DNA of 64,000 nt from Oasisia sp. SBJ-2009 (taxonomy: Eukaryota > Annelida > Polychaeta > Sabellida > Siboglinidae): NCBI GenBank assembly GCA_964017155.1, contig OZ024863.1, forward strand, positions 37,856,038-37,920,037, given 5' to 3'. A model generated the notes under the pieces. The model had not been told where the DNA came from. It saw only the letters and a program-made list of their open reading frames with translations, and did not search any database. Positions 10,805 through 23,900 of this stretch are shown here, piece by piece. Made by a program: the position numbers and the translations under genes. Position 1 is the stretch's first letter. Each line of letters starts with the position of its first letter.

Positions 10805-13800
10805 CTACTTGACTCCCAGTAGCTCGACGTCAAACAGCAGCGTGGCGTTCGGCGGGATAGTGTGAACTGTCAAGGAAGGTAACAGTTTCACTTTCAAAAT
10901 TGGTATGTCAAGTACTCCAATTTTTTATTATAAACAAACATGTTCTCAACAATTTTTAACAAGGGAAAGCAACATTCTACAAAATGGGTATTGTCATAAT
11001 TTTTTTTTAATATTACTTTATACCTATGGAGGCAGAACAAGAACACATTTTGACTAAAAACAAAATGTTTATGAACACACAACACATGGATGCTCAGGTA
11101 AAGTTGTGACATCTAATTAGCTTATCAAGTTGTGTCGGTTATGTAGCATTATTATAAAGCTGACTAAAAATAATCATTGAATATAATAGCTGAACCTCTC
11201 TTTATGGTCACCTTGACTATAAAAAGCCATCTCAAAATTATGAACAATCCCTGGTTACCCGGTACTATCCAAGAGTGATATGAATTTAATTAATAATGTT
11301 AGTCACCTCATCATCTTGGTTACTGGCCCTGTGGATGCCTTAATTTCAACAGTGAGATTTCATTCTAATGTACATGCAGTATACTCATGTTTACATGTCT
11401 GAACCATGAAAAGGATATACGCCTTCGATGCCTTGAGGCCCGTAGGCGTAGTCTGGAGAACACGTCAGTTTAGCGCGTTGTCCCACACTCATCTGGAAGA
11501 ACACAATGGCAATTCGTTGGAGACACAGCAGTCATATGGTTTGTAAGAATATGTGAAATATTTTCTTTTACTAACAAGCTCACTATATATAAAAAATATT
11601 TGTTTGAAATCAACAAAGCATATATATATATATATATGGGCTAACAAGATGAGGTTGGGTGATAAAACTGTTAAAATTTCAGAAAAAATCTATTGAGAGG
11701 TACAATGCACCCAAAGTTTATCAGTGATAAATTTAAGAACTTGTTCATTTGACAATCACTCATGTTCAATAGGGCCTGTAAGTCGGTCACGATACATGGC
11801 GAGACTCCGCACGACTGGAGCTGATTTGGGAACTGGTCACAAGAATAATATTCGATGGATGACAGTTGTAACTTCCGACTGATGAATACTAGGAAAATCA
11901 GGACATAAATATCTTGTATTATACCTTTCTTATCTTAATTGTCCGATTTAATATTGAGTTTACCATACTATCATAGACAGGGTTCAAACATGTCATTATT
12001 CACTATATCAGTAAATGATGCTGGCTGCTGCCTGGGGTTGGGATGGCTGTGTGGGTGGCAGAAGGTTGCTGCCCATTGTCAGGGTTAAAATTGATTGACA
12101 AGGGGTTGCCAAGGTCCCACTCATTTTAGGCTAAATTCTAACTCTGCATAGACATAGTGATTTATGTAGTGCAGAAAATAGACACTCCCCACTAATTTAG
12201 GACGTATACATGGGTCTTTTACGGGATTTGCATTCTACATAGCTGTACGTTGTGGTTTCGATAAGCACTTATATCTGACAAGTTGTCTAAATGCACACAA
12301 TCATAAAACATGTATACGTTTGCCCCCAACAGGTTGTACTGCGCGAAAAATGGCACTTTTCATTCATTATTATTGAAGATGGCCAAACACAAGTACTAGC
12401 TGGCGATGCCATGGCAACCACCATAATAATCGATTAAAATTCATGATTTCCATGATCATTGTCACCGGAAAAGTGTTCCACTGCTTCTGCTTGTAATAAT
12501 CCTTCGGACAGTATAACTGAAATAGTTAGACTGGAACAACCAAAAACAAAACGAAGTCCTATACGTTAACATGGAGAATATGGACTTTCTGCCCCCAACC
12601 TCGTTTTCGCGCGCAAGACTTGCACGCACTATAGTTAACCTATAAATGTTCTATCCTATGAATGTCTTTTGAATGATTGAATCTTAGAATTGCTTGTGAA
12701 AAATTTGCTCCGAGGCCACTTACCTGGATGACTCCCTCGTCCCAGCCTGCAAGAGACAGAGACAGGTTTGAGACATCTGATCACGTAAAAGTTAACAGGG
12801 TTGCCACTCATGGACTCTTTCAAAATTCCCTGACATTTTCCCTCACCATGCTGGCTGAATAATCATGAAAATGTATGCGCGATGTGCATATAATTAGCAA
12901 TTAACTTACAAAATGTAATCAGTGTTCGATGCCCACTCAGATTGCTGGACAGTCAAACCTATATATATATATGTTAAAATTGCTAAAAGAACAGTTATGG
13001 CATTATTACAACAGCCAACTGAAGAACGTATGGTATCCACATTTTTAACAGCATATGTTTGTGGTATGAACATTGTTTCATGATCGCTCGTTACGCATAA
13101 TGAATTTGAGTTCGCGGCGTTACGCGTATGACATGAGAAAGTCAAATTTCCCTGACTTTCAAGGGATTTTCCTGTTTCCCCGACTTTTCTCAAAATCTCA
13201 AATTTCCCTGACCCAGGACAAAATTCCGACTTTTCCCTGACCTTGAATTTCCCTGACTTTTCCCTGACCAGTGGCAACCCTGAAGTATTATCTAATGTGT
13301 ACATTCTGCAAGATCATACTCCAAGTGCATTGTATTCTATAAATCCTTGCCGAACCTAATTATAATAAAAAGCTGTTAACTCTGTTTTATATAACAAATA
13401 TTTATATACGATCAGAACCATGCATGACAACAATATCATGTTTATGTGTTTGAGTTCTACATTCAAGTAGTTAGTGTGTGCCTAGATAATTAAGCCAACA
13501 AATCTATGTGCAAAATGTTATTACCCAGATTGTTAAATTGTTTTGGAAATAAAAACAGTTTTAGATCTACATGCTGACTCAAACTTTTTCATTTATTTTC
13601 TAAATATCAATGGGAGAAAATAAAAATGCACCCATCTTCCATCTCCTCAACAATACCCTTATAACCCGAATGACCAGATTGTGTTCAAACGACCACTTGC
13701 ATCTCATGTTACCCATGGGAAACACTAACAGGAAGACATACCTTTAATGACCTGGCCCACTCCAACTTTGAAGTTGAACGGCCTGCCCTTGTCACGCGAT

Positions 13801-15274
13801 GAGTCAAACTTCTTGCCATTTTGCAACGTACCTAAATCAAGAAACATGTTTATAGACACCATCTGGCAGCGCAACAGAGTTCTCATGAACTGGACTTCCT
13901 GTTATTTTCTCTTGATGGCTTTCAAAATAGTTGTCACTCTACCTACCAACACTAACAGCTGTTTTGTGTTAGTAAATATTCTTTTGAGTCTGCTACTATC
14001 TCAACACAATGCACAATCAGTCACTTGGTTCTCATTGTTATACCATAAGGCATTCAAAAAAATTGCCAAATCAGATGCAGCAAGGACAGATGTAACATTT
14101 GTGGTAGCTTTGCCTGAATAAACAGAACCAAGATTACTGATTTGTAGTGCTCAATAAGTGTGTTTATATTCTAGCTTTTATTTTTAGTTTACTTCTTCTT
14201 CCACCTGTATAATTCTCAATAGGAATTCCAAAAGGTTCAAATATACTTACGAATGAGCCATTTTAAAGTAATTTATTTTAAAGTTTCCGAGTGGCTCGCC
14301 CTCAGACCCACTGAGGGCGGGCATCTTAGCTGCTTGCCTGTACCACCTGGCCCTCTGTTTTACCCAGGGGAAACTGGATGTGCTTACCAGTATAGTGGAC
14401 AGTTACTGTCTGGCCCTTCATTGGGAAGGTGACACCTGCAAAGAAAGAGGTACAACTTAACTTTTGCATTTTTTTTATCATTTGTATGCAGTCAACTGTT
14501 ACACTGTGAACACCTGGACGTCATTTATAACCCAACAATGGCAAACTAACAGGCCATATAAATTTGTATGTAATGTATTTATTGAAAATTACTCAGTTAC
14601 AATGCTGAGTGGGAGTGTTATTTGGATATGTGCATAGATATGCCTGGGGTTATACTGAATGACTGAATTAACACATGATCTCTGAAAGTTTCAAGTTTAG
14701 TCAGACATGTGTAGTTATTACGGTGACATTGAGGTGTTTATGGATTCTACACAAGTGACTAGAAACAGTTACACTGCATAACATACTTCTGTGGTAGTTA
14801 TCAACTAATAAGCCATCCGTTCGTGAATATTCAACTTCAGTGTTCTATTCTCACGTGATTTTATTTTCCATCCAGTAATGTAATGATTTGCATGAATATT
14901 AATTACTTCGGTAATATATTATTTCCCACAATTAGCTGAAGTATATATCCACCCCTAATCACACCTATCAATATGCATTTCAACTGTTACAATTATGATG
15001 CCACCGAAGGCTTGTCGGCGGCTGAACCTTTCAAGAATCAAGGCACCGGCTACATGCACTCGGCGAAGGCCTAACCGAAGGGCTTGGTCAGTCGGTGCCT
15101 CGTGGAAAATCGCGAAGCCGGGCTTTGTCTAAGAATCAACACATCAATCTATGACAATACCGGAGCAAAAACAATCAACCACAAAGACATATGGCATTTA
15201 CTGGTAATGCATTTTACATGTATCAAGGTACAATTACCATCCCCTGGTGTTACTGTATCTATTTCAACGCCCAT
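10805..15274 (-). CDS. FKBP1A: FKBP12-type peptidyl-prolyl isomerase, six exons, apparently intact
   Basis: Exons (minus): 15,274-15,238; 14,435-14,388; 13,831-13,742; 12,746-12,724; 11,492-11,419; 10,859-10,805 including the TAG stop. All phases agree and give exactly 108 residues, the usual FKBP12 length. Landmarks are [53 protein letters not shown] and the C-terminal [14 protein letters not shown]. Known FK506-pocket residues are kept (Tyr27, Phe37, Asp38, Phe47, Val56, Ile57, Trp60, Tyr83, Phe100, counting Met as 1), but the usual Glu55 is Gln and the usual Arg43 is Lys. The family catalyses cis-trans isomerisation of Xaa-Pro bonds in the cytosol and binds TGF-beta receptors and calcium-release channels. 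FKBP1A and FKBP1B cannot be told apart here. The gene is divergent from the MDC1-like gene. Confidence 0.95.
10860..11418 (-). other. U12-type AT-AC intron of FKBP12
   Basis: On the minus strand the intron starts ATATCCTTTT (11,418-11,409), has the branch motif TTCCTTGAC (10,877-10,869) with its A ten bases from the 3' splice site, and ends in AC (10,861-10,860). Using these ends the phase is 2 and the join restores GIEGVIPPNA, which aligns without gaps to the FKBP12 family. No GT-AG pair at this junction keeps the frame. All three signals match the minor spliceosome consensus. Confidence 0.93.
12400..12625 (+). mobile_element. MITE-like repeat, copy 1
   Basis: This stretch, ending GCCCCCAACCTCGTTTTCG near 12,610, reappears in opposite orientation at about 16,120-16,312. 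Both share GCCATGGCAACCACCATAAT-like and CCTTCGGACA words. Identity is moderate with indels, so the copies are old. Exact ends are not determined. Confidence 0.6.
12724..12746 (-). other. 23-nt FKBP12 microexon
   Basis: This exon encodes only the last two bases of a Gly codon plus WDEGVIQ. It lies between CAG and GTAAG splice sites in phases 1 and 0. It carries the pocket Trp60, so skipping it would shift frame and destroy the enzyme. Confidence 0.9.
12796..13282. mobile_element. Short non-autonomous TIR element in FKBP12 intron 3
   Basis: The ends are CAGGGTTGCCACT and its inverse AGTGGCAACCCTG, giving a 487-bp element with a perfect 13-bp inverted repeat. Inside, TTCCCTGAC-type words repeat near both ends. 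A CAGGG start is typical of hAT non-autonomous elements. The flanks AAAGTTAA and AAGTATTA are only a rough match, so an 8-bp target duplication is not proven. Confidence 0.75.
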
Positions 15275-17023
15275 TGTAAAATATTTTCACTGCTTTCAGC
15301 GCGAAAATGGAGTGGCGTGTTAAAAATATGAAATTGGCTCTACCATTATGAAACAGTCTGCCAAACTGAATGTAAAAATAATTTTGGAATATTAATTTAT
15401 TTGCCATGTGTTTAGCAGCAGTATGCCAATGAATGTAATTGAAATAACTAACAGAAATACATATACAAAATATCGACATAGTACAGGAGAGTTAAATCAT
15501 ACAGTGTCAAATGTCAATGCAGGTCTATATACATGTGCATTATTTTTTTTCTGCAAAATATTAATTATTATATTATAGGAGTGTATACATATTTTACTAA
15601 GAGTGAACTGATATATGTACAATTAGGCAATGTTAAAAATGTGTGCCTATTTTATGTGTTGTATGTATAGCATTATAAATAAATAACAACTGAAGTACAA
15701 ATACTTTTATTGCGCCATTATAATTATATTTCCTATTAAAGCTTGCAGGAATAAGTATTTAGACTTACTGGAATAATTATTAAAACAGCTACTTGATTAA
15801 TAAAAAACATAGTTGGGATCCGAGCATTATTATACTCCATTTACCCATTTCCAGGGTGGCCTTTTTGGTGCCAATTTCGTTGTTATTTGTGCGCATGATC
15901 GGAAATCGATGCGAAAATGCGCGAACAGTTTGCTCGAGGTGATTCTCCTTCTTGGGTTATAATATCGCTCGTCCTTAGTTTATTTAACCAGTGAGTTATG
16001 TTTTATCGTATTCGCACAGAAATGTGGGATATGGGCAGTTGTGTAGAATTCTGGCACATCTCAGTTGTGCTATTATAACTATATTTGCCTACATTGCATA
16101 GCCATAGGCCATGGAAATCACGCGCTCGAAAACGAGGTTGGGGCAGGATGTCTATTTAAGACTTTGTTTTGTTTTTCGTTGTAATAATCGGGCTGTCGCC
16201 AAATAGCTAATGTCCGAAGGATAAACAGTATGGCACATTGCTAGTAAAATTGATCACGCAAATCATGCATTTAATCGACTATTATGGTAGTTGCCATGCG
16301 TATGATTTCCTTACGTGAGCCTTATCAGGCTTATGATCTTTAGACTGTTTAGACTTTAGTAGCTGTCAATTCCAAAAGTGGAATAATGCAAAGTCTGCAC
16401 ATTGTTCTTCAATTGAATCAAGGCTGTTTTGATTGACAACATGTTGAGGGAGGGAGTTTCAAAGTCAAATGGTACTTGGGGGAAAATGAATACAATAGGT
16501 AACCACCATGGTTGGGTCCAAATATACATTTTGGGATCAAATACAACTTGCCCAAATCAAATATAAATACATTGGTTTCTAGATTTAAGTACAGATAAAA
16601 CATGTTAATACAAATACACTGCCATTTTTTATTCAGATATGATTACAATACAATGCCACTTTCTAAATTTGATTAAAGTACGATTCATATAGATGGACTA
16701 TGTTTCCATTATAATTGAAGTGTGTCACAGTGGGTGCCTGACATAAACTTGCTCAGGAGTCTAGACAGAATGTTTATCACACCTGTAATATGGTCAACAG
16801 TGGGCAGACAGCACTAAGAAAATTGGCCTACAGTGAAGCTGGTTAAACATTAACCTCAATGAATGAATGGGAAGCCAGTGAAGCGTATCTATAGCGATAA
16901 AGGCAGCCAGGGGTACTGTAATGGAACACCAGGACCCCTGACTTGGGATGCACAGTGCTACTTACTTACCTTCAGAAACGTGACACCTGTAAAATTCCAT
17001 GATCTATTCCACAGTTGGCCTAG
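15275..17023. promoter_or_regulatory. Divergent intergenic region FKBP12/MDC1-like
   Basis: The two ATGs face away from each other 1.75 kb apart, so this stretch must hold both promoters or leader exons. I see no convincing TATA box. A CG-containing patch near 15,880-15,985 is the best candidate for a shared start region. The MITE copy at 16.1 kb lies inside. Confidence 0.4.
16120..16312 (-). mobile_element. MITE-like repeat, copy 2 (inverted)
   Basis: This is the inverted partner of the 12.4-12.6 kb copy, lying between the FKBP12 and MDC1 start codons. The pair brackets the first three FKBP12 exons. Confidence 0.6.
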
Positions 17024-20000
17024 ATGGCAGACTTTGACGCTACTCAGGCCATTGACTTGAGCGACTGTGACGATGAGACTGACGATGAAGTGGCAGAAGA
17101 GGACAAGAAACCGGTAAATAAATTTCTTGGTCTAATTAAGTGCATTGAGGTAAACAATAAACTTTATAAAAATATTTATTTTTACAATACCGGTACTGAA
17201 GCTATTTCATCATGACGAAAATAGCTATTTTTGTGGTGATTCTTGCTGTGCCAAAAGATGATAAATGCTGAGATCTTGAACATCAGAATAATATTCTCAC
17301 ATTCTCCTTATGCGAACTAAGACGTTTCCTTGATATAGATTTAGCAGCAAAACGCAACATCTAAGTTCATTTTAGTATGATTTACTTACTTTGGAGCATT
17401 TTAGTCGAAGCAAGTACGACGTTTCGACCCGTCATCTACGGGACTTGATCACGTACTGATGTCACGTGTGTTGCCTCAGATTTCGGCGGGATGATTTGAT
17501 TGTAGATGGCAGGCAGATGGTATCCCTGATCTCTGTTCATGGTAGGGGCTCTCTGTTTGATGTATATGGCCTCCTTCACTTTTCTCTTGTACCAGTTGGA
17601 TTCACGGGTCAGTACTTTAGTGTTCTTCATGGACACTGAGTGTCCTGTGGCCCGGCAATGATCTCCTACTCCTGTTGGTTTGTCCAGGTTTGTGTGTTCT
17701 TTGAATCTCTGGCTGAGTGTTCTCTTAGTTTCACCTATGTATGTGTGGCTGCTGTCGATGTCACACGTGATGTTATAGATAGTTCCACATTGGTGTTCTT
17801 TGGGTGTTTTGCCTTTGGGGTGTACTATCATCGAGCGGAGGGTGTTCGCCGGCTTGTGGTACATGTGTATGTTGTGTGACTTATAAATCCGGCCAAGCTG
17901 TTCTGATAGTCCTGCCACGTATGGTAGTCCCAACATAGATCTTCGTGGGTTGTTGTTCGTGTTAGGTGGTCTTTTTGCACTGGGTGGTGGGAGGTGCAAG
18001 TGCCCACTCTGGGTATCCGTTGTGGACATGTGCCAGTTCTTACTTCCTGTCTTCAGCTGTGGTGACATACTGCTGTGCCCCGTTGGTGAGAATGCGTACC
18101 ACTGATCGTTTGTGTGTTAGAGGGTGATGTGACTTGAAGTTGAGGTACTGGTCCGTGTGCGTCGGCTTCCGGTAGATGGTTATCTTCGTGGATCCATCAT
18201 CCAGAATATGGGTGCATAGATCCAGGAAGGGAAGCTTGCTGTCCTTCTCAGGTTCGATAGTGAATTTGATGTGTGGATCAATGCTGTTTATGTGTTCAGT
18301 GAACTCTTCCACGTCGTATTCGTGGAGTACAGTGAAAGGGTCATCCACGTATCGTAGCCACAGTGATGGGGGGTGCGGTGCTGTAGAGATGGCTACTTTC
18401 TCAAACTGTTCCATGTAGCAGTTAGCTACTAGTGGAGATATGGGTGGTCCCATAGCTGCACCATGTGTTTGCTGGTAGTATGTCCCATCGTATATGAAGT
18501 AGGTCGTATTCAGGCAGAAGTCGAGAAGCTCAACTATCTGAGGGATTGTCATTTCCGTGCGGCTGGTTAGGGTGTCATCTGCATGTAGTCTCTCTGTGAT
18601 GACTTCCAGTGCCTTATCCACCGGAACACTGGTGAAGAGTGCTGTGACATCATATGACACATACATGTTAAGTCTCCCGCATTCGGCGGGAGACTCCCGC
18701 AATTTACAGGAAATCTCCCGATCTCCCGCACGGTAGAACCAATCTCCCGCAATTTCACTGAAATGTAAGTGAAAAAAATTACGGGAGACTCCAACACGAA
18801 AAACAAACAAATTTGACCTAAGTTGCCTAACTGGGTGCGGATAATTGGTTTATTTCTGGCTGGGTATTGTCGTGTGTGCTTTTCTGTGTCACCTCACAAT
18901 GTAGTGCCAGTTAACTAATTGCAATCGAGTCTGAGACTGAGCTAATGCTCACAGACATCGCCGGGCGCTCGCCGGTGCAGACAATGATTTGAACAATGAC
19001 CTGAATTGGAACTATTTAAATCCCGTCTTACTGTGATGACTGAACATTAAAAACTGTCTAATAAATATCTAAGTACAAAGCCTACACTTTGCCTGTCGCT
19101 GACATTGTTTATTAGCTTGGTAGAATCACCGCGAGCCGCTTTGATACCCTATTATCGCCCGCTGTGTACGTTCCAGTCTTGTAGTACAAAGTGCAATCCG
19201 TTTAGATCTAATGGAATAATGGCCATCCATACATCTACACTACATGTGCACGTTTGTAAATATATGTACTTTTGCTAAGCTCTTTACTATTTGAGTACAT
19301 TTGACATGTAAATGAAAAACATTCTCAACAGTTGAGAAAGCATAGTTATTTAAATGGCTCCAGTCGAGCCTATGTCACCATGGCTCAGTCCAGCTCATAA
19401 ATAATGAATTCCCTATTCAAGTTTTACATGTAAAGATTATATTAGTTGTGTAATAAAATATCATGTAGATGCTGCTGCTTTTCATCCAAGGGATTTTTTT
19501 GCAACATATGATTCATATCAGAAGTTCAACAAACATGCCAATGAGATTAGCAGGGAATTTATTATATTTGTGGTATTATGACTAGTGATAATAAAACATC
19601 TATTGTTCATGGCTCCAAGAATGGTTTTGCTCCAAAATAAGTTAATTCATATAACAAAAAATCTATGTAAATATCTTAATCAGTGCAATTTATTCCTTTT
19701 TGTATTATATTATTTGCATTTATGGTTAAAAACCTAATTTACGTATAATAGCCCAATTTTCCAAGACCCTCCGATTTACGTATAAAATGCCGTTTTCCCC
19801 GAGACCCTCCGATTTACGTATAAATCTCCCACATTGGCATTTCCAAAACTTAACATGTATGTATGACACCAGTTTCCGGGCGGGTGGTATTTCCAGGTCT
19901 CTTAACTTGTCGACTAGCTCCTTGGTGTTCTTGATGCTGTGACAGTTCTTTACCCACAAGGGGGGTGAGTATACTAGCCAGGTATTTGGCTGCATTGTAC

Positions 20001-20931
20001 GTAATGCTGCCACAACTGGATACAATAGGCCTAAGGGGTGTGTTGTTTTTATGTATCTTAGGCGTCCCATACAATTTTGGGGGTTCTTCCGACTCAGGGT
20101 ATAGCTTCCAGTACAGCTTGTCTGAGATGGACCCATTTCTCTGCCTGCCATCTACAATCAAATCATCCCGCCGAAATCTGAGGCAACACACGTGACATCA
20201 GTACGTGATCAAGGCCCGTAGACGACGGGTCGAAATGTCGTACTCGCTTCGACTAAAATGCTCCAAAGTAAGTAAATCATACTAAAATAAACCATTCTTG
20301 GAGCCATGAACAATATATTTACTATCTAAGTTCATGTTAGTTATATACGTGCACATTGTTACAAGCATTACATTTGTAGAACTGACTTGTGATTCTTAAC
20401 CTTGTGTTTTGTCAGTGATTGTGGCCGGTTGTAGGTGGCTCATCTGAAGGTGCTCAGTAACAAAGGTTTTCCTGAAACTTTGTTTCCTATCTACGATGGT
20501 AAGTTGTAGCACTAATGCCATTCCATTTATTTAACTCAACCCCATAAATGGTGTTTTAATGAAATGCATGCCAACTCCGTAGAGAACTTGTACATTGCCT
20601 AATAGATACCTGCCCTGTTTTACAAAAGTGAAATGCATGAAACCGATTTTCACTAGTGAACCTGTATTCACTACTGCTAGCACCACCCTTTGGATATTTT
20701 CTAGATAACAAGGAAACTAAACATTCTGTGCTGTTTGTTTGCAGGCAATAATGTTGTCGGGAGACAGGAGGGCACATGTAATGTGTTCATTCCACTTAAG
20801 GTAATACTGGAGTGACCCAGTTACACATGGGTTTGTGACAGACACATTTTATAAAGTAAAAAAATCCAAACAAGTATGTTAGGTCAAGTCTAAGGAATGG
20901 TCAACAGTAATGATAGTGTTCAGGTACTAAT

Positions 20932-20991
<60 letters not shown>

Positions 20992-23900
20992 TTAAATGTG
21001 ATCCACAGAGGAGGGAAAACAGGAGAGGAATGTTGTTTGATGTTCTTAAATATGCTACTTCTGTACTTCTCACGTAGTTGACATTTTGCCAAGTAAAACT
21101 GACTAACTACAACTATTCGATATTTCAAAAACCAAAGTACAAATACTGATAAAATGTATTCAAGTACAGCTATATTGACCAGTTTCTGTTAGTTATTTTG
21201 GTTTTCCATATTTAAAGAAATAAGCAGGAGACTTGAGTTCTTGTAAATTGTTAGGACGTAGGTCACCACTTGGCTGATGGCGACAAGTCGCTGCCAACGA
21301 GACACCAGGTTTCAGTTCATGTGTAGATTACGTGTGGAACCAGACAGTCTTATTACTGACTAAAGCCTTGCTTGGAGCATTAGAGGTAGCGATTAGTGAT
21401 GCGGTCACATGACTTTGTCTTCAGGCTCTCTCCAAGCAGCACGCTTGTATTGAAATCCGCGGAGAACAGCATTTTCTCGTTGACAAGGGAAGCCGCAACA
21501 AAACCCGACGAGGAAAGGTGAGTAGGTTATTTGGTCCACTCCATTCCACTGAGTCTTATTACCTGTAGCAACCTCCCCTAGCGCAATCGACATAGATCAA
21601 ACATTGTGCTGATTTTCTGTACATTCACTTTAGTCAGAATTTCTAATAAATTTATTTGTATAAAAATGTAATCTAGAGAACCGGTGGTGTGTTGAGATGT
21701 TTTTGATTGTACATGTACACACAAACACATACACTCAACTACATGCGCACACTCAAACACATACACTCAACTACATGCGCACACTCAAACACATACACTC
21801 AAACACATACACTCAACTACATGCGCACACTCAAACACACCGCTTCTTTGCCAGAGACTGCCTGCTCTTTTTAATGTACTATTAATTTTATTGATCTATT
21901 TATTCTAATATTTTATTAACTTTTTATTTTTATCTATTTATTAAATTTATCTTATTAATTTATTCATCGTTTTAATGTACACTTAATGTACAGTTAACTG
22001 GATTTATCTATTGTCATATTTATTTTATTAACTTATTATTTTAGCGCACATTATTTTAATCACGACTGCAAGATAGTGAAATATCACTTTTAAGCAGTAA
22101 AATACTTGAAGACTTGAAGAGTGGTTCTCTATTTACAGATGTTCTTGTTACCCGAGGCGAAGTATGAGCTTCAGTCAGGCGACCAGCTCATGTTTGCAGA
22201 CATTAGCTGTGTCTACCTGAGGGAAGGCGCAGACAACATAGCAAAGGTAAGACAGATGCAGGTCTACATGAAAACAGCAGCTTTGTGGACTTTACAGTAA
22301 TTTCCGACACGAACAGCAGAACACATAATTGTGCCTCCAGACACCAGAATTCCAATCAGAATGTATGACATTATTTAATTCTGCTGCCACACAACAAAGT
22401 TGTCATGTAACTGGTATAGCTGTCAGTGATTAATACAATGCTACTAGACTTAGTTTGGTAAAAAAGGAGTTTCTGTTTTTGTGAGCTGGTAGATACTATT
22501 TATATTTAAACATTAAGAATGTTTTTAATGTAAGTAAATTTATGTCTCATGCCATTTTTACACCATGTCTTGTGTAACTACATGACACGTGGTAACTGTT
22601 TACACCATCTATTGTGGTAACTGTTTACACCATGGCTTGTATAACTCTACATGACACACGTGGTAACTGTTTACACCATGTCTTGTGTAACTCTACATGA
22701 CACATATGGTAACTGTTTACACCATGTCTTGTGTAACTGTATGTGACACATATGGTAACTGTTTACACCATGTCTTGTGTAACTCTACATGACACATATG
22801 GTAACTGTTTACACCATGTCTTGTGTAACTGTATGTGACACATATGGTAACTGTTTACACCATGTCTTGTGTAACTCTACATGACACATATGGTAACTGT
22901 TTACACCATGTCTTGTGTAACTGTATGTGACACATATGGTAACTGTTTACACCATGTCTTGTGTAACTATGTGACACATATGGTAACTGTTTACACCATG
23001 TCTTGTGTAACTCTACATGACACATATGGTAACTGTTTACACCATGTCTTGTGTAACCGTACATGACACATATGGTAACTGTTTACACCATGTCTTGTGT
23101 AACTCTACATGACACATATGGTAACTGTTTACACCATGTCTTGTGTAACTACATGACACATGTGGTAACTGTTTACATTGTATGATGTTAGTTTCCATTC
23201 TGTGTGTGTTAGACGACAGTTGACATCACAGAGAAAGAGGATTCGGGTTCGGAGACGGGATCAGAATCGATGCTTCTGCCTGAAGAAGGAGATGGGGAGA
23301 AGGCATTAATTGATGACACCGTTTATGATGAAACCAGCGAACCAAGTAGCGACCTATTACAGCCAACACAGGTACACATGGGAGGTTACATGTGACCGTA
23401 ATGTCCTCATCACACATTCTTTACCTGCCCACAAGATGTCTCTTCTGTTATTTTCTCCGTCGTATGCTTAATTGAGATATTCAGAGTTCAAATAATGTTG
23501 ATGACATTTTGAACGTTGGGCGGTTTTGTTCACTCTTGCGTTACCAAAATTCACACATTTGTGTAAATGAGGACTTGTGCTACTGATGGATGTTTGTATA
23601 TGAATATACTTTATGTAGAGCAAGCAGTGGTAGGTGGGGTGGTCCACCAAAAAGTAAAGTGTAAACCGCATTGAGCATTCCTCAGGATTGGATACTGCAC
23701 TAAATACAAACTTACCTCTACATTTACATATGTTCCTTTACGCTATCCTGCCATTTTACGATTACGCTGCCCTGTAATTTTATGATTACAATGTGCTGCC
23801 ATTTTACGATTACGCTGCCCTGTAATTTTATGATTACACTGTCCTGCCATTTTACGATTACGCTGCCCTTCAATTTTATAATCCCCCGGGCACTTTAAAA

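Larger units (their letters stand above)
17359..20340 (-). mobile_element. Penelope-like element with inverted terminal repeats
   Basis: The element lies antisense in MDC1 intron 1. It has a 17-bp target duplication: ATCTAAGTTCATTTTAG at 17,359-17,375 and a one-mismatch copy at 20,324-20,340. Its ends form an inverted repeat of about 140 bp (17,371-17,512 against 20,148-20,288). It encodes a split reverse transcriptase and a C-terminal GIY-YIG nuclease, the Penelope-like arrangement. A separate TIR element has inserted into its reverse transcriptase. About 35 bp at 20,290-20,323 beyond the repeat matches, inverted, a piece near 19,592-19,620. Confidence 0.88.

Noticed and set aside
11419..11492. 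Ordinary GT-AG or GC-AG splice at the end of FKBP12 exon 5
   Set aside because: GT-AG choices break the frame, and GC-AG gives a one-residue insertion relative to the family; the AT-AC U12 pair with its branch motif fits perfectly.
13747..14121. 124-codon plus-strand ORF
   Set aside because: It overlaps an FKBP12 exon in the opposite strand and has no motif of its own.
22855..23066. ORFs on both strands in the MDC1 intron
   Set aside because: They are readings of the 46-bp minisatellite.
22559..23178. CRISPR-like regular repeats
   Set aside because: There are no unique spacers, the units are contiguous, and the host is an animal.
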